Position numbers and translations under genes: made by a program. DNA of 64,000 bases, from assembly GCF_030295975.1 (NCBI RefSeq), contig NZ_AP027364.1, forward strand, positions 1,178,001-1,242,000, written 5' to 3'. Every line of letters begins with the position of its first letter. Position 1 is the stretch's first letter. This document shows, one piece after another, positions 44,202 to 53,620 of the stretch. The DNA is from Thalassotalea atypica. GTDB lineage: Bacteria > Pseudomonadota > Gammaproteobacteria > Enterobacterales > Alteromonadaceae. The notes beneath the pieces were generated by a model, which saw nothing but the letters and a program-made list of their open reading frames with translations, made no database searches and was not told where the DNA came from.

Positions 44202-45219
44202 GACGCAGCTCCCGTGCACGTGGGTTCAGCGCGGCGTATATATAATCAGTAATGATATGAACAACGAATATAAATGACGATAACACCAACAGTCCCCCTT
44301 GTATCGCGGTGTAGTCACGTTGATAGATACTCTCGATCAACCATCGACCAATACCGGGCCAATTAAATATTACTTCTGTAATCATTGCTAGGGTGACTAA
44401 GTTTGCAAATTGTAATCCGACGTGTTGGACTACCTTTATTAGGGCATTGCGTAGCGCATGTCTGATAATTATTTGTTTAAAACTTAAACCTTTAGCCATA
44501 GTTGCTTTGATATAGCTTGTGTTTAACACGCTTAACATGGCGGTGCGGGCTAATCGAATAAAGATAGTTGCTGGCGCTGATGCAATCACACATGCCGGTA
44601 ATATTATATGGGCTGAAGCATTTTGAAATGCTTGCCATTTGTATTCGCTATTACTCAGCAATATGTCGAATAATAAAATACCGGTGATCGGCTCTATTTC
44701 GTAAAGCAAACTGATTTGTCCTGAAGAGGGCAACCATCCAAGGGTGATGGAAAAGATTAATATCGCAAATAACCCTAACCAAAATACTGGTACTGAATAA
44801 CCAATCATAGCTATAGATAAAATGACATTATCTATTGTTTTATTGTGATTAATCGCGGCAATAAAACCTAATGGAATGCCGATAAGTGTAGCCAGTAAAA
44901 AAGCAAATAAGCTCAACTCTATAGTGGCAGGCAATACGGCAAGAATATCGCTGCTGATTTCCGTTTGCGAAGACATGGATAGCCCCAAGTTACCATTAAA
45001 AATGTGGGCAATGTATGCAATATATTGTTGGAATAAGTTCAGGTCAGTATCGTAACTTTCTCTAAGCACTACCAGTTCTTGCTCGGTTGCGTTGATCTGT
45101 CCTGTTAAATTAATTAAAGGATCGCCAGGGAAAAGAAAAGACAAACTAAAGCTTAAAATGCTTAATAACAACATGGTAAAAAAGAACAGGTTTAGCCTGC
45201 GTAAGGTAAAAATTAGCAT
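44191..45219 (-). CDS. sapB: Peptide ABC transporter permease SapB
   Basis: 342 residues (E. coli 321), about 20 longer. Six TM helices, permease loop ATMAKGLSFKQIIIRHALRNALI. Begins 1 bp after sapA. Confidence 0.9.
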   Translation of the reverse strand: MLIFTLRRLNLFFFTMLLLSILSFSLSFLFPGDPLINLTGQINATEQELVVLRESYDTDLNLFQQYIAYIAHIFNGNLGLSMSSQTEISSDILAVLPATIELSLFAFLLATLIGIPLGFIAAINHNKTIDNVILSIAMIGYSVPVFWLGLFAILIFSITLGWLPSSGQISLLYEIEPITGILLFDILLSNSEYKWQAFQNASAHIILPACVIASAPATIFIRLARTAMLSVLNTSYIKATMAKGLSFKQIIIRHALRNALIKVVQHVGLQFANLVTLAMITEVIFNWPGIGRWLIESIYQRDYTAIQGGLLVLSSFIFVVHIITDYIYAALNPRARELRHGS

Positions 45220-45220
45220 G

Positions 45221-46846
45221 TTACTCTTTGGTTACCTCGGCAAAGTTTATACCACCAAAAGAGCTCAGCAACTGTCCCTTAACTTTTTTTGTTCGTGCTT
45301 GAAATCGTTTAGAGTGAGCGATAGGGAGCAAAGGCAACTCTTTAGCAACGATTGCTTGGGCTTGGTGATAAAAGTTTGTTCGCTGAGCAATATTGGTTGT
45401 TTGTAATGCTAATTGAAGCAAACTGTCATATTCCTCATTGCACCACGCTGTTCGGTTGCTGCCAGTGCTTGCCGCAGCACAACTAAGTAACGGGGTAAAA
45501 AAGTTATCAGGATCGGGGTGATCTGCTGACCAACCTAACAATACTGAACTATGCTCGCCTAAACGTAGCCTTCTAAGAAATGTTGACCATTCATAACTGA
45601 CAATATCAACTTTAATACCAACTTCATTCAAGTCGGCTTGAATGAGCTTAGCCATTGTCAGAGCATTTGGATTGTATGCTCGTTGTACAGGCATTGCCCA
45701 TATATCCATGGCAAAGCCTTCTGGGTAACCTGCTTCATTTAATAATTGTTTGGCTCTTGTTTTAGAGTGGGTGAAAGCGGTATTTTTTTTGTGTGCCCAA
45801 GAGCTCTTTGGAAGGACGGTAGTGGCTTTTTCCGCTAAACCTGAATAAACAGTGTCAATAATAGCATCAATATCAATCGCATGAGCAATCGCCAACCTTA
45901 CTTTAATGTTGTCAAAAGGTGGCTTTAAAGTGTTAAAACCTAAGTAACCAATATTAAATGAAGTGACTTCATCTAATATAAAATGCGGATGATCAATAAT
46001 TTGCTCTTGGGCGATAGGGTAAGCAATAACATCACATTCACGCGTTAATAGCTTCGTGAGTCGAGCGGTATTACTTGAGGTGATGTCGAACACCAGTTGT
46101 TCAATTGCTACTTCATTGTTCCAATAGCCGTCATGCTTGTAATAACGAATATGAGAGCCAGACAAATAACTTTTTAACTTAAAAGGGCCTGTCCCAATCG
46201 GGAGAATATCAATTTGTTCCTTTTTATTCATGATGCTTAATTTATCGCCATATTCTTTAGATAAAATCACGGCAAAATCAGTGGCAAGATTTGCTAAGAA
46301 TGAGCTATTTGCCTGGTTAAGCTTAAAACGAATGGTGTAGTCATTTATTTTCTCGATGCTGTCTACAATGTCACTAAAACCTACACTTTGGAAAAAAGGA
46401 TAACTACCTCCTGAAACGTAATGAAAACTATGACTTTTATCTAATATACGGTTAAAACTAAACAAAACGTCGTCAGCATTTAAGGTACGTGAAGGCGTGA
46501 AATATTCGGTCTGATGAAAGGCGATATTTTTACGTAAATAGAAGGTGATCATTTTTCCGTCACGGGTGACATGCCAAGATTTGGCTAACGCAGGGCTTAT
46601 ACTATTGTCCTTGCGACTAAATGAAATCAGACGATTATAGATTTGATTAGCGGTTGCATCAATCGTTGTCCCTGAAGTCACCAATTGAGGATTAAAGGTT
46701 TCAGGAGAGCCTTCTGCGCAATAAATAAGGCTATTTTGGCTAAGCTGTTCATTATTGGCAACATCGCAGGCAGACAATATCGAAACGCCTAAGAATGCCA
46801 TGATGGTTCGAAAATATGATTTCATTTGCCTAGTGCTTTTATTCAT
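45221..46846 (-). CDS. sapA: Peptide-binding protein SapA, predicted lipoprotein
   Basis: 541 residues from the ATG at 46846 (overlapping the pspF stop, with GGAAGTGGAG upstream). Signal with a LSAC lipobox (~24-27), so it should be membrane-anchored, whereas the E. coli protein is soluble. Oligopeptide-binding (SBP_bac_5) fold with LIYCAEGSPETFNPQLVTSGTT and the C-terminal GWSADHPDPDNFFTPLLSCAA. Feeds SapBCDF. Confidence 0.88.
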   Translation of the reverse strand: MNKSTRQMKSYFRTIMAFLGVSILSACDVANNEQLSQNSLIYCAEGSPETFNPQLVTSGTTIDATANQIYNRLISFSRKDNSISPALAKSWHVTRDGKMITFYLRKNIAFHQTEYFTPSRTLNADDVLFSFNRILDKSHSFHYVSGGSYPFFQSVGFSDIVDSIEKINDYTIRFKLNQANSSFLANLATDFAVILSKEYGDKLSIMNKKEQIDILPIGTGPFKLKSYLSGSHIRYYKHDGYWNNEVAIEQLVFDITSSNTARLTKLLTRECDVIAYPIAQEQIIDHPHFILDEVTSFNIGYLGFNTLKPPFDNIKVRLAIAHAIDIDAIIDTVYSGLAEKATTVLPKSSWAHKKNTAFTHSKTRAKQLLNEAGYPEGFAMDIWAMPVQRAYNPNALTMAKLIQADLNEVGIKVDIVSYEWSTFLRRLRLGEHSSVLLGWSADHPDPDNFFTPLLSCAAASTGSNRTAWCNEEYDSLLQLALQTTNIAQRTNFYHQAQAIVAKELPLLPIAHSKRFQARTKKVKGQLLSSFGGINFAEVTKE

Positions 46847-47936
46847 CTGCTCCACTTCCATCAAGCAAATTGTATTTTTTCAAATAGCCTCTTAATTGAT
46901 GGTAGGTTAATTCCAGCGCATCTGCTGTTTTCTTTTGATTATATTGACAATTTGCCAGTGCTGTTTTTAATAGATCGATTTCATAATCTTGAGAAAGATC
47001 TTTTAACGATACGGGGAACTGCAATTGTGGTTTTTGCGGCTCGACCAAAATTTCCGAGACAATCTGTGTATCATTTATTGCTGTACTACTATTATTGATG
47101 CTCTCTGGTGTAGTAGCTACACGATCTTGCGTTTTAACTCGTTGAGTAGGTCTGTAAGGCGATTCAAAGGGATCGATGACTAATTCGTGCACTGGTAAGT
47201 GAGGATTGTTGCAGCGATAAACGCTACGCTCTACCACATTCTTAAGCTCACGAATATTACCTGGCCAATGATATTCAAGTAATGAGCGTTTTGCTTTTTC
47301 AGTAAAACCACTGAATAATTCAAATTCTAATTCGCGTGCCATATTAATTGCAAAGTGTTCGGCGAGTATCAAGATGTCCTCTAAGCGTTCTCTAAGCGGG
47401 GGCAGAGTAATAACATCAAATGCTAAACGATCAAGCAAGTCGGCACGAAATTCACCTTTTTCGGCTAACGTTGGTAAGTCTTCGTTGGTTGCCGCTATTA
47501 AACGCGCATCGGTTTTGATGGTACGTGAGCCACCAACCCGTTCAAATTCACCATACTCAACAACGCGTAACAATTTTTCTTGGATTAATCCTGAAGTATT
47601 GGCAATTTCATCTAAGAATAACGTGCCTTTGTCTGCTCGTTCAAAACGTCCCTCATGACGCTTAGTTGCGCCTGTAAAAGCGCCGCTGTCATAACCAAAC
47701 AGTTCAGTTTCCAGTAAATTCTCGTTTAAGGCGGCACAATTTAGCTTTAAATAGCTTTGCTCCCACCTTTTAGACAAATAATGCAGACGAGCAGCAACAA
47801 GCTCTTTACCAGTCCCTCGTTCACCAATAATCAATACAGGTTTCGTTAGTGGAGCAATTTGCGATATTTGCTCCAAAACTTCCAAGAAACTGTTTGATTG
47901 TCCTATTAAATTATCCTGCTGGTTAAATCGCCCCAT
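46839..47936 (-). CDS. pspF: Psp operon transcriptional activator PspF
   Basis: 365 residues: AAA+ domain directly at the N-terminus with no receiver, Walker A GERGTGKE (38-45), intact GAFTGA sigma-54 loop (85-90), and a C-terminal Fis-type HTH (ADALELTYHQLRGYLKKYNLL). About 40 residues longer than E. coli PspF by a Ser/Thr-rich linker (~255-320). It is divergent from pspA and inhibited by PspA. First gene of the pspF-sapABCDF unit. Confidence 0.95.
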   Translation of the reverse strand: MGRFNQQDNLIGQSNSFLEVLEQISQIAPLTKPVLIIGERGTGKELVAARLHYLSKRWEQSYLKLNCAALNENLLETELFGYDSGAFTGATKRHEGRFERADKGTLFLDEIANTSGLIQEKLLRVVEYGEFERVGGSRTIKTDARLIAATNEDLPTLAEKGEFRADLLDRLAFDVITLPPLRERLEDILILAEHFAINMARELEFELFSGFTEKAKRSLLEYHWPGNIRELKNVVERSVYRCNNPHLPVHELVIDPFESPYRPTQRVKTQDRVATTPESINNSSTAINDTQIVSEILVEPQKPQLQFPVSLKDLSQDYEIDLLKTALANCQYNQKKTADALELTYHQLRGYLKKYNLLDGSGADE

Positions 47937-48060
47937 GCTCGACCTAATAATTAGTTTATTTCACTAACAAATAGTGTATTTTATTACTCAGTCAGATTGA
48001 AGTGTTTTCTATAAAAATAAAAAATTCTTTTAAAACATCTAATTACGTGTATTTGTCATC

Positions 48061-48077
48061 TTGGCTTAGATAATGAA
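48061..48077 (+). promoter_or_regulatory. Possible sigma-54 promoter of pspABC
   Basis: TTGGC at the -24 position and TG one base short of a canonical -12 TGC (TGA instead), with the right 10-bp spacing, about 50 bp before the pspA start. Upstream is A/T-rich DNA suited to IHF bending. It fits PspF control but the -12 element is weak. Confidence 0.45.
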
Positions 48078-48126
48078 TAGTTAATAACAAGATGAAAATG
48101 AATTTTAGTTAATTGAGGAAGTTGTT

Positions 48127-48804
48127 ATGGGTGTTTTTTCAAGATTTACAGACATTATTAATTCAAATATTAATTCTTTACTAGATAAAGCGGAAGACCC
48201 TGAAAAAATGGTTCGCCTTATTATCCAAGAAATGGAAGATACCTTAGTCGAAGTTCGCTCTTCATCAGCTAAAACTTTAGCAGATAAAAAAGAACTAACG
48301 CGTCAGGTAGGCCGTTATGAGAAAGATGCACAGCAGTGGCAAGAAAAAGCCGAGTTAGCATTAAGCAAAGGTCGTGATGACCTAGCAAGAGCCGCACTTA
48401 TTGAAAAGAAAAAGTGCAGTGAAAACGCAGAGTCATTAGCCGATGAGTTGACTCACGTAGAGTCACACATTGCTAAACTTCAAGACGAAATTTCACAATT
48501 GCAAGAAAAGTTGGCTGATGCTAAAGCGCGTCAAAAAGCTATATTAATGCGAGAAAAAACAGCAAGTTCTCGTTTAAAAGTGAAACGTAATATTGATAAT
48601 GATAAAGTAAATGATGCACTGAGCCGTTTTGATCGCTATGAACGTAAAATAGACGATTTAGAAGCTCAAGTTGAAGCACAAGATCTTGGCAGCAAGTCAT
48701 TAGCTGACGAAATTGCTGAATTAGAAAACGATGAAAATATTGATGATGAATTAGCGCAATTAAAAGCTAAAATGAAACCATCAAAAACTAAAAAAGAAAA
48801 ATAA
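48127..48804 (+). CDS. pspA: Phage shock protein A
   Basis: 225 residues, nearly all coiled coil (PspA/IM30 family). N-terminal amphipathic helix (VFSRFTDIINSNINSLLDKAEDPEKMVR) for membrane contact. It restrains PspF and stabilises damaged inner membrane. First gene of pspABC. Confidence 0.97.
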   Translation: MGVFSRFTDIINSNINSLLDKAEDPEKMVRLIIQEMEDTLVEVRSSSAKTLADKKELTRQVGRYEKDAQQWQEKAELALSKGRDDLARAALIEKKKCSENAESLADELTHVESHIAKLQDEISQLQEKLADAKARQKAILMREKTASSRLKVKRNIDNDKVNDALSRFDRYERKIDDLEAQVEAQDLGSKSLADEIAELENDENIDDELAQLKAKMKPSKTKKEK

Positions 48805-48843
48805 TCGTTTAGGCAAAGTCACGCGTTATTAAGGAGAAGTATT

Positions 48844-49071
48844 GTGGAAGAGATTATTGTTGCACCGATCATTATATTCATGCTTGTGGTTGCGCCTATT
48901 TGGTTAATATTACATTACCGAAGCAAGCGTCAAATTAGTCAAGGGTTGACTGAAGAAGAGTATAATCAATTATCTGATTTATCAGAGATGGCAGATAAAA
49001 TGGCTGATAGAATTAAAACATTAGAAGCTATTTTAGATGCGGAGACTCCAGACTGGAGAAGCAAAGTATGA
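48844..49071 (+). CDS. pspB: Phage shock protein B
   Basis: 75 residues: one TM (~5-25) then a charged coiled-coil tail (KRQISQGLTEEEYNQLSDLSEMADKMADRIKTLEAIL). Overlaps pspC by 4 bp. With PspC it senses membrane stress and sequesters PspA. Confidence 0.95.
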   Translation: MEEIIVAPIIIFMLVVAPIWLILHYRSKRQISQGLTEEEYNQLSDLSEMADKMADRIKTLEAILDAETPDWRSKV

Positions 49072-49511
49072 AAACACGTCGCGGAGAATTGTACAGAATT
49101 CCAAGCCAAGGTAGGGTCGCAGGTGTGTGTGCAGGGATAGCTGATTACTTTGGTTGGGAAACATGGTTAGTACGTATCTTAGTTGTATCAGGCGTGCTAT
49201 TAGGTATGGGATGGTTTGTCGTTATCTATGTGGCTGGTTGGTTTATCTTAGATAAAAAGCCTGGCACTGCGGAAGCTAAAGGTCGTAAACAAAAACGTCA
49301 TGTACCTCCTACGAAAGAGGAAATTGAAGAAGATGTCGCTACGGAGTCGATTAAGGTCAAGGCGAGAATTTGGCAGGCAGGAGAGCCGCCTAAACAAGCG
49401 TTTCATGACATAAGACGCAAATACAATGGGCTAGAGCAACAGCTGAGACATATGGAACGATATGTTACTTCGCCAGAGTTTACGGTTTCGAGAGAAATCA
49501 ATAAATTATAA
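49068..49511 (+). CDS. pspC: Phage shock protein C
   Basis: 147 residues. PspC domain (~6-65: ELYRIPSQGRVAGVCAGIADYFGWETWLVRILVV) with a TM helix (~40-65), then a charged cytoplasmic or periplasmic tail with coiled coil. Slightly longer than E. coli PspC (119). Followed by a terminator. Confidence 0.94.
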   Translation: MKTRRGELYRIPSQGRVAGVCAGIADYFGWETWLVRILVVSGVLLGMGWFVVIYVAGWFILDKKPGTAEAKGRKQKRHVPPTKEEIEEDVATESIKVKARIWQAGEPPKQAFHDIRRKYNGLEQQLRHMERYVTSPEFTVSREINKL

Positions 49512-49533
49512 AAGCGACTTCGGTCGTTTTTTT
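49511..49533 (+). terminator. Rho-independent terminator after pspC
   Basis: CGAC/GTCG stem with a UUCG tetraloop, A:U extensions and seven T. Confidence 0.92.
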
Positions 49534-49718
49534 GTGTGTGGTAAAAACATCATGTATAGCAAGTTAATCTCAGATAGTGAGCATTTACCTCAATATAATT
49601 ATTAAGTTAGCTATCGTCAAATAAGGCAAATCCTGAACATTAGTTCTATTAACTGCCGGTAAAAATAGTTACCATCAATAAAAAGATTTTTCATTCTAAA
49701 GCATAGATAAATAGTTTT

Positions 49719-51149
49719 ATGGCGCTGTTCAGTAAAGAAAAAATCAACAAAATAAAATACAAAGCAGGCGATTTACTTAATCGTTCGTTGGATCAGCATG
49801 TTACTTTAGCTGTGACAGGCTTAAGCCGTAGCGGCAAAACCGCATTTATTACTTCGCTCGTGAATCAACTCGTTAACGAAAGTAATGAATCGCAAATGAG
49901 CTTTTTCAATCCGGTACATCAAGGGCGATTTATCGCCGCAAAACGAGTCCCACAGAAAAACCTACATATTAGCCGTTTTGATTACGAACATTGTTTGTCT
50001 GCGTTTTGTCATCAGCCCCCACATTGGCCAGAGCCGACGAAGGGGATCAGTGAAATAAGGCTAGCAATTCGCTACAAGCCTAAAGATTCGTACCTAAAGT
50101 ATGCGACAGACATGGCGACCTTGACGCTTGATATAACTGATTATCCAGGCGAATGGCTGCTTGATTTACCGATGTTAAAACAAACGTACGAGCAATGGTC
50201 CTCTGAAATGCTTGCACTATTACAACAAGCGCCAAGGGCTGAGCATGCGAAGAGTTTTATTGATAAAGTTGCTCAAATAAATCCGCTTGAAACTGCAGAT
50301 GAAGACAAACTTACTGAATTAGCCAAAGAATACACCGAACTACTACATTTGTTTAGAAATGAACTTGGCCTTTCAGTTATCCAGCCTGGCCGTTTTATTT
50401 TACCTGGCGAGCTTGAAGGGGCGCCTATATTAGAATTTTTTCCTTTTACCGACATTGATAATATAGACGGCAATGCCTATCAAAATGCTGAAGACACCAG
50501 TTTCTTAGGAATGCTCCGTGCTCGGTATTTAGAATATCGAGAGCGTGTGGTAAAACGCTTTTATAAAAAACATTTCCAACACTTTGATCGACAAATCGTA
50601 TTGGCTGACTGTTTATCTCCCCTTAATAAAGGGCAGGAGAGCTTTAAAGATCTACAGCATGCAATCAGTTTGATTTTAGAAAGTTATCACTACGGACAAT
50701 CAAATATACTTTCACGACTGTTTTCACCTAAAATTGATAAGTTGCTCTTTGCAGCAACGAAATCAGATCATGTTACGCCTGAGCAGCACCCCGCACTAGT
50801 ATCACTACTGAATCAATTGACTCATGCAAGCAAACATCAGTTGAATTTTGATGCGATCACCATGAAAACATTAGCTATTTCATCAGTGAAGACAACTGAC
50901 AGTGGCCAAACGTTCCATCAAGGTAAGAAAATTCCTGTGATCAAAGGACGTAAAGCTGACGATGACAAAACGATAACCTTATTTCCGGGAGCAGTACCGA
51001 AAAAACTGCCAGACCAAGAATACTGGAAAAGCACACCGTTTAACTTTATATCATTTGCCCCACAACAGGCGATTTCAAGTCATGAATGCTTACCGCACTT
51101 GCGACTAGATCAGGTGTTGCAATTTTTGCTTGGAGACAAAATGAAATGA
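49719..51149 (+). CDS. ycjX: YcjX-family P-loop protein (DUF463)
   Basis: 476 residues. A GTPase-like P-loop TGLSRSGKTAF (~34-44) and ITDYPGEWLLDLP (switch-like, ~139-151). YcjX is Psp-regulated in enterobacteria; function poorly understood. Overlaps ycjF by ATGA. Confidence 0.92.
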   Translation: MALFSKEKINKIKYKAGDLLNRSLDQHVTLAVTGLSRSGKTAFITSLVNQLVNESNESQMSFFNPVHQGRFIAAKRVPQKNLHISRFDYEHCLSAFCHQPPHWPEPTKGISEIRLAIRYKPKDSYLKYATDMATLTLDITDYPGEWLLDLPMLKQTYEQWSSEMLALLQQAPRAEHAKSFIDKVAQINPLETADEDKLTELAKEYTELLHLFRNELGLSVIQPGRFILPGELEGAPILEFFPFTDIDNIDGNAYQNAEDTSFLGMLRARYLEYRERVVKRFYKKHFQHFDRQIVLADCLSPLNKGQESFKDLQHAISLILESYHYGQSNILSRLFSPKIDKLLFAATKSDHVTPEQHPALVSLLNQLTHASKHQLNFDAITMKTLAISSVKTTDSGQTFHQGKKIPVIKGRKADDDKTITLFPGAVPKKLPDQEYWKSTPFNFISFAPQQAISSHECLPHLRLDQVLQFLLGDKMK

Positions 51150-52162
51150 CCGAGAAAACCAAATATCAACAGCAAATATTGTTTGGCGAGCAAGAGATTG
51201 ACCTCAATGTAGAAGCGAGTGATGAGCAAAACCAGCAAATAATTGTTGATAACAGTGATTGGCAACCGATTGAACTAGAACAAGATATTGAGTTAGTACA
51301 ACAAGAAGATAAAACCAAGCCAAGTTGGTTAAAGCGTATATTACTTGTCGCATTTAGCGGCGTAGTAGGATTCGAACTGTTTGATTTTTTCACAGCTGGC
51401 TTCGTTGAATCACCTATTTTAACTGGATTATATGCATTGGCGCTACTTTGCATCCTGTTATTGACCAGCAGTAGTTTACTTCGTGAATTTACAGGTTTAA
51501 GACAATTAAAGTCGAGAGAAAAGTTGCGTCAAGAAATCAATGATATTGATGAAAATACTAGCCACGATGACATCGAGGCATTATGCGAAGATATAACAGA
51601 AAATTTGCCATGTGATCTAAGCTCGGAGCAACTAGAGAAATGGCGAGAAATTAAAATAAATGAACTAAACCATGAAGAATTACTTCAATTGTATTCTCGA
51701 ATTGTTCTGACACAGGTTGATCAAAAAGCATTAGCTGAAGTTGCAAAATATTCATCAGAATCTGTTGTATTAGTGGCGCTAAGTCCAATAGCGCTGCTCG
51801 ATATGCTAATTATGCTATGGCGTAATTTAACCATGGTCGATAAAGTGGCAGGTTTGTATGGCTTAAAACTAGGTTATTGGAGTCGCATTAAATTGGTCAA
51901 ACAAGTTTTAACTAATATGCTCTACGCAGGTGCGAGCGAAGTGGTTGCTGACGTTAGTGTTGATATGTTGGGTGCTGATATTCTTGGACGATTATCTGGA
52001 AAACTAGCGCAAGGCCTAGGTGCAGGCATGCTTACCGCACGGTTAGGGTTGAAAACTATATACCTTTGTCGTCCGATGCCGTTCGATGAAAATGCCCCTA
52101 AATTGTCGCAAGTGAGAAAAGAAGTAATCCAGCAGATCAAGCAGCTAATGCCGAGTAAATAA
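51146..52162 (+). CDS. ycjF: YcjF membrane protein (DUF697/TIGR01620)
   Basis: 338 residues from the ATG overlapping the ycjX stop; a longer upstream start is rejected. Two N-terminal TMs (~64-82, ~87-107), a charged helical middle and a C-terminal DUF697 domain (~200-320) with GASEVVADVSVDMLGADILGRLSGKLAQGLGAGMLTARLGL. Partner of YcjX in Psp response. Confidence 0.9.
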   Translation: MTEKTKYQQQILFGEQEIDLNVEASDEQNQQIIVDNSDWQPIELEQDIELVQQEDKTKPSWLKRILLVAFSGVVGFELFDFFTAGFVESPILTGLYALALLCILLLTSSSLLREFTGLRQLKSREKLRQEINDIDENTSHDDIEALCEDITENLPCDLSSEQLEKWREIKINELNHEELLQLYSRIVLTQVDQKALAEVAKYSSESVVLVALSPIALLDMLIMLWRNLTMVDKVAGLYGLKLGYWSRIKLVKQVLTNMLYAGASEVVADVSVDMLGADILGRLSGKLAQGLGAGMLTARLGLKTIYLCRPMPFDENAPKLSQVRKEVIQQIKQLMPSK

Positions 52163-52207
52163 CTTATTCACACTTCTATTGATAAAGTTCTATGTGTTGA
52201 CAAGAGG

Positions 52208-52225
52208 TGTATTTTTAACTTTACA
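52208..52225 (+). promoter_or_regulatory. TyrR box upstream of phhA
   Basis: TGTATT N6 TTTACA, 10 of 12 matches to the TGTAAA-N6-TTTACA consensus. It starts 6 bp after a TTGACA -35 (52197-52202), so it overlaps the promoter region. Confidence 0.65.
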
Positions 52226-52342
52226 TTGTCAGTTATTGTACTATTTTTGACCGTTGGCTTGTTCTTCCTATTTCTGGTTCCTATCACTTAAGATAAATGC
52301 ATCTACACGTGACCAAAGCACGGACTTATTAGGAATATTAAA

Positions 52343-53155
52343 ATGGCAAAGGCGACAAAGTACGTCTCCAAAGATGCTGATGATAACGGTATTATCCAAT
52401 GGACAGAACAAGAAAATAAAACCTGGAAATCTCTGTTCGAAAGGCAACTGAAGTGTATTGAAGGTAAAGCATGTGACGAGTTTCTGTCAGGGTTAGACCA
52501 ACTCAACTTACCCATGGATCGAGTACCACAATTAGAAGAAGTGTCTTCTGTCTTACGAGAATCAACAGGTTGGGAATGTTACAAAGTGCCGGCATTAATC
52601 GGTTTTGGTCAGTTTTTCAAACTGTTATCTGAGAAGAAATTTCCGGTAGCAACTTTTATTCGAACACCTGATGAATTTGATTACCTGCAAGAACCAGATA
52701 TCTTTCATGAAATATTCGGTCATTGCCCGTTATTGACCAACCCAGCGTTTGCGCTTTTCACCCAACGCTATGGTGAAATCGGTTTAAATGCCAGCAAAGA
52801 AGATCGTGTTGCATTGGCACGATTGTATTGGTTTACTGTCGAGTTTGGTCTAATGAAAACTAAGCAAGGCATGCGTATCTATGGTGGTGGTATATTGTCG
52901 TCACCGGGAGAAACGGATTACGCGATGCAAGAGGGGCAAGCACAGCTAAAATTTTTGACGAACGAAGAACAGGTCGTCGATGTTTTACGAACTCCATACC
53001 GAATCGATATCATGCAACCTATCTATTTCATGATCGAGAAAATGTCAGATTTAGATGCGATACGCGCATTGGACTTAATGGAGTTAGTTTCACAAGCAAG
53101 AGCACTTGGTTTGCATAAACCTAAATTTCCACCCAAAGAAAAAATGGCCAGTTAA
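52343..53155 (+). CDS. phhA: Phenylalanine 4-monooxygenase
   Basis: 270 residues. Iron ligands H122, H127 (FHEIFGHCPLL) and E168 (TVEFGL), the same spacing as in characterised bacterial enzymes. Converts phenylalanine to tyrosine using a tetrahydropterin. First of phhA-phhB. ATG with AGGA 10 nt upstream. Confidence 0.97.
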   Translation: MAKATKYVSKDADDNGIIQWTEQENKTWKSLFERQLKCIEGKACDEFLSGLDQLNLPMDRVPQLEEVSSVLRESTGWECYKVPALIGFGQFFKLLSEKKFPVATFIRTPDEFDYLQEPDIFHEIFGHCPLLTNPAFALFTQRYGEIGLNASKEDRVALARLYWFTVEFGLMKTKQGMRIYGGGILSSPGETDYAMQEGQAQLKFLTNEEQVVDVLRTPYRIDIMQPIYFMIEKMSDLDAIRALDLMELVSQARALGLHKPKFPPKEKMAS

Positions 53156-53164
53156 GGAAAAGTA

Positions 53165-53503
53165 ATGACATCTCAATTATCAACACAACAATGTGAAGCT
53201 TGTCACGTAGACGCACCTAAAGTGAGTGATGAAGAATTAGCCGAGTTGATCAGGGAAATTCCTGATTGGATTCCTGAAGTACGTGACGGCATTATGATGC
53301 TTGAGCGTGAGTTCAAGTTTAAAAATTTTAAATTAGCATGGGCTTTTTCAAACAAAGTTGCTGAACTAGCGGAAGCTGAATTTCACCATCCTGCTATTTT
53401 ATTGGAATGGGGTAAAGTAACGGTGACTTGGTGGAGCCATTCAATTAAGGGACTACATCGAAATGATTTTATATGTGCAGCGAAAACAGACAAATTGCTG
53501 TAA
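53165..53503 (+). CDS. phhB: Pterin-4a-carbinolamine dehydratase
   Basis: 112 residues. Conserved [20 protein letters not shown] motif with the catalytic His pair, regenerating the pterin cofactor of PhhA. 9 bp after phhA. Confidence 0.95.
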   Translation: MTSQLSTQQCEACHVDAPKVSDEELAELIREIPDWIPEVRDGIMMLEREFKFKNFKLAWAFSNKVAELAEAEFHHPAILLEWGKVTVTWWSHSIKGLHRNDFICAAKTDKLL

Positions 53504-53531
53504 TCAAAACTTACAAAATTTCGAAAAAAAA

Positions 53532-53564
53532 TTAATAAAGCCCCTTTAAAAGGGGCTTTATTAA
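53532..53564 (+). terminator. Rho-independent terminator after phhB
   Basis: Arms of 16 bp (TTAATAAAGCCCCTTT and its mirror) around one base; the GC-rich core is followed by TTTATTAA. Confidence 0.9.
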
Positions 53565-53620
53565 TGTACAAAATAGTTTACAATAGCTGCCTTTACTACT
53601 GAAAATAAAGGCTAAAATAA

